Assembly (NCBI GenBank): GCA_015075375.1 | Contig: JABTUM010000002.1 | Coordinates: 1,599,393-1,663,392, forward strand | Length of the DNA stretch: 64,000 nt | DNA from: Planctomycetota bacterium | GTDB taxonomy: Bacteria > Planctomycetota > SZUA-567 > H5-PLA8 | Direction of reading: 5' to 3' | In this document: one piece after another, positions 58,199-64,000 of the stretch | Position numbering within the stretch: position 1 is the first letter of the stretch | Layout: the number at the start of each line of letters is the position of its first letter | The notes under the pieces: generated by a model | Databases searched by the model: none | What the model was told of the DNA's origin: nothing | The model's input: only the letters and a program-made list of their open reading frames with translations | Made by a program: the position numbers and the translations under genes

Positions 58199-61100
58199 TT
58201 ATTTTCGAACGAAGGTCGACGCGCCCGAGCGCTCGACCATGAACTGCGCCTCGCCGTTAAAGCTCTGCAGGCCCGATCCCGTGCTGTTCTCGTTGATGAT
58301 CGACAGCTTCAAGTCCACCGTCTGGTATTGACGCGTCACGTCGATGCCCACGGTGCTGGCATTGTCCATCGGGAAGGTGACCACTCGGAACGCGCCGCCC
58401 AAGTTGGCCCAGGTGAGCGTCTTGATCCCTGTCGCACCCAGCACGCGCGTATCGCGCACGAAGCTGAAGATCGCCTTCTTGAGCCCCGGGTCGTTGGAAG
58501 GCGCTTTGGTCTTGAAGCGCGGGGACGTCTGGAAGTTGAGCGTCTCGCTGAACCCGGTGGCGATGGAATCCGCTCCGCCGCCGATCGTCACTTCCACGTC
58601 GCTCAAGCCCACCGGCCGCAGATCGTCGCCGCCGAAGCGCGCCATCACGCCGCTGATGTCCGAAGTCACCTGGCTGCCCTTCAACTTAAAGGTGGCCTTC
58701 TTGACCAGGAACGCGCTGGAGGCGAGCACCGATTGCCCGCCCAGCTTGCCCAGCAACTGACCGGCGGGCGTCGTGTACACCCCGTCACCCGTAAAGGCTC
58801 CCAATTTATAAGAGCCCACCGCGGCGCCATCGCGAACGGAATTGTAAGAGTACGTGATGATCGAACCGCGCGTATTGGGGTCCTGCGGGTAGATCAGCAC
58901 CGGCGTGCTCGGGATCGTCAAATCCCACAGCTCCAGCCGGATATGCGCCGGCAGAAGACTGCGTTCGAAAAGATTTCGCACGCCCAAGGTTTCGTCGAGC
59001 TTCAGCTTGGTGCTGCTGATCAGGAATTTCCCGTTCGGCAGCTTGAGCTGGAACTTGCTCGTTCCCCCGCCCGGCGACAAGGACTTCACCGTCAACGTAC
59101 CGTTCGGATTCAAGCGTCCGTTGCCGACATCGAAGACCAGCGTGTTCGCGTTCACGATCAGGTTCGCACGCAGGTGGCGCGACGCGATCATCGAAGGCGT
59201 CAACTCGGGCAGGCTCAACGTCCCATTGACGGTGAACGAGTCTTTATTCGGATCGTCCGGAAGAATGTCCGGATCGGGGCCGTCCGTCTTACCCTTCCAG
59301 AGCACCGAGAACTTTGACCCCTCGATCACCATGTTGTCGTCAACCGGCGTATTCGGATCTTCGGTGAAGATGTAAACCGGGTACTTGCCCAGCGTGGGCA
59401 GGTTGGTGATCACGTCCACGCCCGTCCAGTTCGCCGTCACCCGGTAGATGCCCGGCTCGGTGAAGGTGAACTGCGGCGCGGCATCGCCCGGCGTCATCGA
59501 AGCGTAGAAGACCGGCGGCGTGCCCAGGAACGGCTCGAGGTAGCGTTCGATTTCCCAGAAGAGCGACGCGCCAGGCGGCGTCAGGTCGTTCAACGCAATG
59601 ATCTGCAGGTCGGGAGGCAAAGCCGTCGTCTCGGCGGTGCCGTTGCCGCCGTCGACGATGTTGTTGCCCACGATCACATCGTCGCCGCCCGGCACCGTCG
59701 TCAACCCGGCAACCGGATCGCCCGCCACGATCACCGCACCGCCGTTCGCCGCCTTGGTGTCGATGACCAGATTGAGCCCCACCAGAATCTGCGGCGGAGA
59801 CGTGGAGTTGTCGATGAGGTCGTCGCCCACCGGCCGCGTGTGCAACTGCCCGTCTGCGCCGGCCGTCACGGCCACATCCGTCGGCGCCGTCAGCCGCGTA
59901 CCCACCGGGAACGTATTGGCGTCGTCGAACGCACGGTAATCGATCGTAGAAGAGACCGAATTCGAGAAGAAGTTCACTGCCAGCGGCACGTTCCCGCCCT
60001 GCGGATCGGCCGAGATCAGCACGCGCGGGAAGTCACAGGCCTGATACGTAAACGGACCGAAGACCGAAGGCACGCCGAACGAATCGATCACGACCAACTG
60101 AATGCGCAGCGCGCCCGGAATGGTAAAGGTTCGGCAGAACGACCGCGTGTTGTACAACGCGATCAGCGACGTGCCGCCCGTGTTGGGATCCGGCACCGTG
60201 ATCTGCCATTGGAAGCCGAACGACGGCGGAATCGCGGGTCCCGCTCCGCCGCACGAGATCACCGGCGGCGTCACGTTGGCCACAAAGCAACTGCGCGCCG
60301 GGATACACGAACCCGGATCGTAGGCCTGGCCGGCCGTGAGGATATTCCCGTCCACGGTTACGTTGAGGTTGGCGCCCAAGGCCGGGACGAAGGTCACCGC
60401 CGTTCCAGGCGTGATCGGCGGCAGCGCCGTGGGCTGGCCCGCCGGATCGGGCGCACCGGCCGTGATGCTGTCGAAATCGTACTGAATCCCGATCGTACCC
60501 GACGGGTTCTCGATCCCGATGCTCGCGCGCTGCCGGTCCACTTCCGACTCGTCCAGGATCAAGTTGAACTGAATCGTGTTATTGCACTCGTACAGGATGA
60601 GCTGGAACGTGATCACTTCGTTCGCCGCGCCCCCCACGAAGCCCATCTTGAACCACTCGACGATCAGACGGCGATTGCCCGTCTGACCCTGCAGCAGCCA
60701 GTACACGCCCGTATTCGGCTGCCCGCTGAGGCGCAGGTCGTCGTGGTAGACGAAGAAGGCGTCCAAGGGACAGCCCGCCGTCGGGATCGGACCGTTCACG
60801 AATTCGGGCTGCGAGCAGAGCACCGGGCACTGGCTGATCGGGTCGGGCGGGAACGGAGCGGCCCACGAAGCGTAGCCGTTCAAGTGCACCCACAGAATCG
60901 GGAACGGCGTACCCGGGCCGCGCAGAATCCCGTAGTACACGAAATTGAAAGGCATCACGATGAAGTCCGCCGCGTCGTCGAACTTCGTCGCGCAGACGAA
61001 CGGGAAGGTCAACTGCGTCGCGTTGCCGTTGATCAGGCCGAAGTTCTGCGAACCGGCCGCCGTGCCCGTGTAGAACGGAATCCCGCCCGCCAGCGACGCA

Positions 61101-62050
61101 TCGCTCAGGCCGCCGGGACCGATGTTCGGGTCGACCACCACCGGATACGTGCGCCGCGAATCGCTCAGCCACTTCGCCGGCACTGCGATGGCCAGATCAA
61201 CGCCGCCGTCTTCGCGCGGTTCCACGAAGTATTCGCACAGCACAGCGTTTCGCGCGTCTTCCGACAGCTTCTCCATGTCGCAGCGGCCGTTCGGGAGCGT
61301 CACCTGCTTGTCGTACGCCACGCCGCGGCTCAACCGGAACGCCGTGTTCCCGCGCGCGTCCTTGAATTCCAGCCCCTGAGTGGCCTTGTAGCGCCCCTGA
61401 ACCTGAATCGCGCCGTCCCACACCGTCATGCCGCGGCTCAGTTCGATCCGCCCGTGGAACGTCATGCTCTCCGCGTCGGCCGGTACTTCGGCCCGCTCGC
61501 TCAGAATGAAATCGTGCTCCACGCCGCCGTCGGCGCGCACCTCAAAGCGTTCGTCCACCCCCGGATACGTGCCCCGGTACACCACACGCTGCGCCTCACC
61601 GGCATCGACGACCTCCGCGCGCGATCCCACTTGCGCCGGAACTTCGTGAACCCGGTCGAAGCCGACCCGGTAATCCTGCCCCTGCGGCACCCAGCGCAAC
61701 GAAGCCCGATGCCCGAAATCGCGGCGATGCAGCACGCCTTCGTGGTAGTCGCTCGAGAAGACCGTCGCCATGCGGTTGTTCACGTTCTGAACCGCTTCCG
61801 GCGTCACCGCCAGCGAACGATCCACCGGCTCCAGCCCCGCCGGCACGCGGAATCCATCGGCATCGGAAGCCCCTTCGCGCTCCGGCTGCGCCGCAACCAG
61901 ATGCGCAAGCGGCGAACGCTCGGCTTCCGCTCCACGCTGCTCCTCAGTCGGCTGCGTCCCGCGCGGACTGAAAAGCGCGCGGCCCAACAGCAACGCCGAA
62001 CCGAAGGACAGCAAAACCATGATGGCTAGTCGACGACCGTGCATGCCCAA
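58199..62050 (-). CDS. Giant secreted protein 2 with nidogen-like and GDD-repeat domains
   Basis: A 1283-residue exported protein (a start at 62044 is equally likely) with a signal anchor (LAIMVLLSFGSALLLGRALF). Residues 70-270 form a beta-rich domain ending Y-P-V-V-V-D-P-N, as in DUF7948-like secreted proteins. At about 290-480 is a nidogen-like domain (F-F-V-Y-H-D-D-L-R, T-F-Q-L-I-L-Y-E, Y-W-L-L-Q-G-Q). Then a PKD-like region, three GPNG/GDD-type units (about 710-800), and modules starting D-S-F-T-V-N-G-T-L. Resembles protein 1 and the 27484 gene. Role unknown. Confidence 0.75.
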   Translation of the reverse strand: MGMHGRRLAIMVLLSFGSALLLGRALFSPRGTQPTEEQRGAEAERSPLAHLVAAQPEREGASDADGFRVPAGLEPVDRSLAVTPEAVQNVNNRMATVFSSDYHEGVLHRRDFGHRASLRWVPQGQDYRVGFDRVHEVPAQVGSRAEVVDAGEAQRVVYRGTYPGVDERFEVRADGGVEHDFILSERAEVPADAESMTFHGRIELSRGMTVWDGAIQVQGRYKATQGLEFKDARGNTAFRLSRGVAYDKQVTLPNGRCDMEKLSEDARNAVLCEYFVEPREDGGVDLAIAVPAKWLSDSRRTYPVVVDPNIGPGGLSDASLAGGIPFYTGTAAGSQNFGLINGNATQLTFPFVCATKFDDAADFIVMPFNFVYYGILRGPGTPFPILWVHLNGYASWAAPFPPDPISQCPVLCSQPEFVNGPIPTAGCPLDAFFVYHDDLRLSGQPNTGVYWLLQGQTGNRRLIVEWFKMGFVGGAANEVITFQLILYECNNTIQFNLILDESEVDRQRASIGIENPSGTIGIQYDFDSITAGAPDPAGQPTALPPITPGTAVTFVPALGANLNVTVDGNILTAGQAYDPGSCIPARSCFVANVTPPVISCGGAGPAIPPSFGFQWQITVPDPNTGGTSLIALYNTRSFCRTFTIPGALRIQLVVIDSFGVPSVFGPFTYQACDFPRVLISADPQGGNVPLAVNFFSNSVSSTIDYRAFDDANTFPVGTRLTAPTDVAVTAGADGQLHTRPVGDDLIDNSTSPPQILVGLNLVIDTKAANGGAVIVAGDPVAGLTTVPGGDDVIVGNNIVDGGNGTAETTALPPDLQIIALNDLTPPGASLFWEIERYLEPFLGTPPVFYASMTPGDAAPQFTFTEPGIYRVTANWTGVDVITNLPTLGKYPVYIFTEDPNTPVDDNMVIEGSKFSVLWKGKTDGPDPDILPDDPNKDSFTVNGTLSLPELTPSMIASRHLRANLIVNANTLVFDVGNGRLNPNGTLTVKSLSPGGGTSKFQLKLPNGKFLISSTKLKLDETLGVRNLFERSLLPAHIRLELWDLTIPSTPVLIYPQDPNTRGSIITYSYNSVRDGAAVGSYKLGAFTGDGVYTTPAGQLLGKLGGQSVLASSAFLVKKATFKLKGSQVTSDISGVMARFGGDDLRPVGLSDVEVTIGGGADSIATGFSETLNFQTSPRFKTKAPSNDPGLKKAIFSFVRDTRVLGATGIKTLTWANLGGAFRVVTFPMDNASTVGIDVTRQYQTVDLKLSIINENSTGSGLQSFNGEAQFMVERSGASTFVRK

Positions 62051-62425
62051 TCTCCACTTCGTCCTAGGCCAAACAGCATAATCTTCCGCCCTTCACGAAT
62101 CTTCGGCTGGCAGGCCGATAGCACCCGTGAAGCTCCGGAATTACCAGGACTTAGAGCGTGTGGCCTCGGTAATTCCGGGCATTATGTCGTACCCGCCCCC
62201 TCCTTCAATAGAAAAAATATGCTCACTTTCCTTAACCATTCGTGCAGACCCATTCCAAGCACTCCGCTAGCTTTCGCCCAATCAATAGGTTGTATGAAGC
62301 CTTGGAAACTAAGGAGGCTTTATTTAGCGTATAATTAGGGAGCACCCCCACACCCGTATTATGGGGCTGCGCGAGGCCGCCCAATTCAGACCTCAAATGA
62401 ATCTAACTTGTTAGTTTGATTTAAG
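62051..62425. other. Intergenic region with large hairpin
   Basis: 375 bases between the anti-sigma-like gene and giant protein 2, both on the minus strand. Lower GC than the genes. Contains the inverted repeat at 62135-62178; on the plus strand TATAAT occurs at 62330-62335 without a good -35 partner. Confidence 0.45.
62135..62178. repeat. Inverted repeat, 11-bp perfect arms
   Basis: CCGGAATTACC and GGTAATTCCGG separated by 22 bases, with AGG/CCT pairing extending the stem inward. It lies 85 bases upstream of giant protein 2 and 250 bases after the preceding gene, so it could be a terminator or a 5' leader structure. Confidence 0.6.
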
Positions 62426-64000
62426 TTAACGTGTGCCGTCGCGGAGCTCAATCACGACTTCAACCCATTCGATCGGGGTCCGAACCTCGTCGTTTTCCGC
62501 AACCTCTTGTGCCGGCGCTGGTTTCGCGGGCGCTGAAGCTTCTACCTGCGCATCTTCGGCCACCCCGGCGACATCCGCTTTGGCGCCGGCCGAAATACTC
62601 CAGCGGCCATTTTGCACCCGTTTCTCCAAATCCTTCATCAGGGCACTCTGTCGCGCCTTGGGAACGCGAACTTTAAGCACCAAGTGAGCTGGCGGCCGGG
62701 AGCCTCCGGATCCTTCGGTCGATTTAGTCGCGGGGTCCAAACGCGAACCTTCGCCCGTTTCGGTTGCGGGCCGGCCGGGCTCTTCTGGAGCGCTGGCTTC
62801 GGACGGTACGAGACGGCGTGGTGGCGATTCCGCGCGGCCCGGACCGGACGCGTCCAATCGCCCGCCGTGCTCACGCGCCAGGGCCATCACCTCTCGCGTT
62901 ACCGCAGCCCATTCCTGAGGCGATGCGCGCAGCACCATCGACGCGGCGGCTTGGTCGAGGAGTTCGGCTTCCTGCTTGGTTTCGGAATCTGCTTTGGGTT
63001 TATCGGCGACAAAGGTTTTCACCTCCCCTTCAGTTTGCGCCTGGCCCGGGGGCTGCGCATCCTGGTTGGTGCGAGCGACCTCCACTTCGCCGCCCGCGGG
63101 AACCGACCGCGGCCTGCGCACCGGTTGAGCTTCCTGCGACCGGGGTTCCGGCGCGGGGGCTTCCGCCGCGGGTGCTGAGGGTGCAGGCAAAGATTTCGCT
63201 TGGGCCTCAGGAGCATGCCCTTCGATCTCCAATACCTTGGACGCGCCTGATTTGTACTCGGCAGGTCCTTGAGGCTTGGGTGCGGCCATGGGCTCACGTG
63301 CCAGATCCCCGGCATCCGCCGATTCGCCTTTTCCGATGGCCAAGGTCGTCGTATCGCGCGCAGCGCCGGCCTGGTTCCCGCCCCCTTCTTCCTGCTTGAG
63401 CTTAAGGGTGCCGTTTTCTTGTTGGCGCAGGGGATCCAGATCCAAGAATTCCTTGGCCGGCGGACCCGCGTCTTTGGGCGCCCAAACCCGCGGCGCCGTG
63501 GGTTCGGCGGGTGCATCGTCTAAAGGAACCGCTTCCGCAGCCGCCTCGAGTCGATCCAGGCGTTCTCGGCTACCTTCTGGCGCGGATGCCGAAGGCGCGT
63601 TTACCTTCGCTGCGGCATCTGGCTGCGGAACGGGTTGATTGCGCATCTGCGGGCCGACGAGTGCGAACAGCAATACCGCGACGCAAACCAGCGCTGCGAA
63701 GGAAAGCATCCCGCGCGACCAAGGCTTGGGCCGATGCGCGCGCGCGAATTCGGCCCCGGCCTCGACAGCCCTGCCGGACGCCACGCTTTCCGAGCGGATA
63801 CCGGCGCTCACCTTATTAAGCAGGTTCGGCGGCGCGGACTCCCGCGGCAACTCGCGGACCCAGTTCGACGCGCGGCGCAGCGCCTCCAATTCGACGCGCG
63901 CTTCGGGGCTCTGCGCGAGCAGGCGTTCGACGGCCTCGCGTTCCTCGGCGGACAGTTCCCCGTCGAGGTATTCGCTCAGCCGCGTATCCAGGTCTTCGTG
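62426..64000 (-). CDS. Anti-sigma-factor-like membrane protein with DUF4349-like domain (5' end cut)
   Basis: The frame is open to the window edge, so the start is beyond 64000. The first visible part is an anti-sigma zf-HC2-like helix bundle (L-S-E-Y-L-D-G-E-L-S-A-E-E-R-E-A-V-E-R), without the Cys/His zinc ligands in the visible portion. A membrane helix at about 91-113 of the visible chain (MLSFAALVCVAVLLFALVG) leads to a long Pro/Ala/Glu linker. The exported C-terminus (V-L-K-V-R-V-P-K-A-R-Q-S-A-L-M-K-D-L-E) resembles DUF4349 domains of lipid- or stress-sensing proteins. It likely binds an ECF sigma factor encoded outside the window. Confidence 0.82.
   Translation of the reverse strand, partial: HEDLDTRLSEYLDGELSAEEREAVERLLAQSPEARVELEALRRASNWVRELPRESAPPNLLNKVSAGIRSESVASGRAVEAGAEFARAHRPKPWSRGMLSFAALVCVAVLLFALVGPQMRNQPVPQPDAAAKVNAPSASAPEGSRERLDRLEAAAEAVPLDDAPAEPTAPRVWAPKDAGPPAKEFLDLDPLRQQENGTLKLKQEEGGGNQAGAARDTTTLAIGKGESADAGDLAREPMAAPKPQGPAEYKSGASKVLEIEGHAPEAQAKSLPAPSAPAAEAPAPEPRSQEAQPVRRPRSVPAGGEVEVARTNQDAQPPGQAQTEGEVKTFVADKPKADSETKQEAELLDQAAASMVLRASPQEWAAVTREVMALAREHGGRLDASGPGRAESPPRRLVPSEASAPEEPGRPATETGEGSRLDPATKSTEGSGGSRPPAHLVLKVRVPKARQSALMKDLEKRVQNGRWSISAGAKADVAGVAEDAQVEASAPAKPAPAQEVAENDEVRTPIEWVEVVIELRDGTR

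Noticed and set aside
59840..62029. 729-codon plus-strand frame
   Set aside because: Antisense to giant protein 2, Arg-rich, no domain.
62281..62345. Plus-strand promoter at TATAAT 62330
   Set aside because: No -35 box at proper distance and no plus-strand gene follows.

Overview
The window is a GC-rich bacterial chromosome segment. Ser/Thr kinases of the PknB type, FHA proteins, a bactofilin, many large secreted proteins of unknown function, a phytanoyl-CoA dioxygenase and lipid-free orphan genes together suggest a member of the PVC superphylum or a neighbouring phylum such as Planctomycetota, Hydrogenedentota or Sumerlaeota. This is inferred from gene content only; no rRNA or phylogenetic marker tree is available here.

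Region 1-6.4 kb is a co-directional minus-strand run: sugar-nucleotide epimerase, ribH, nusB, PHP phosphoesterase, ftsY, a DUF433/DUF5615 toxin-antitoxin pair, and ribD running off the left edge. Next to it on the plus strand is a methyltransferase with an in-frame UGA at codon 22, followed by a hairpin with a GGUC loop. It looks like a selenoprotein gene. A tRNA-Ala(CGC) follows. Region 6.4-17 kb holds a large secreted Trp-rich/coiled-coil protein, an Lrp regulator, peptide deformylase, a two-domain SGNH esterase, a GntR/LacI-hybrid regulator with a Kelch-like secreted protein, and a VKOR-ferredoxin pair.

Region 17-22.5 kb differs sharply. Five small orphan genes, all on the minus strand and mostly low in GC, alternate with several families of palindromic repeats. 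One family (called C here) is about 180 bp long with imperfect terminal inverted repeats. Two of the genes have stop codons 8-9 bp from the end of a C copy. The layout resembles a cassette array, but no integrase and no attC consensus are visible.

Region 22.5-41.9 kb carries a zinc-ribbon SpoU methylase, a degenerate-receiver regulator, a PrcB-like protein, PhyH dioxygenase, cvpA, truA, a sarcosine-oxidase-like flavoenzyme, a very acidic Glu/Ala-rich membrane protein, an FHA protein with a CPBP protease, threonine synthase, dapB and a GT4 glycosyltransferase. Region 41.9-55 kb is rich in signalling and cell-structure genes: a 1489-residue transmembrane kinase with an FG-GAP propeller, a bactofilin with two overlapping single-pass membrane proteins, aldehyde dehydrogenase, a transaldolase-like enzyme, an FHA/zinc protein and a soluble kinase. 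Region 55-64 kb encodes two very large secreted proteins sharing G-P-N-G...G-D-D repeats, and an anti-sigma-factor-like membrane protein with a DUF4349-like domain, cut by the right edge.

In function the window mixes housekeeping (riboflavin, lysine and threonine synthesis, SRP targeting, tRNA modification, deformylation) with phospho-signalling and envelope genes. Most of the unexplained material lies in the 17-22 kb array, the UGA gene, the bactofilin neighbourhood and the giant secreted proteins.
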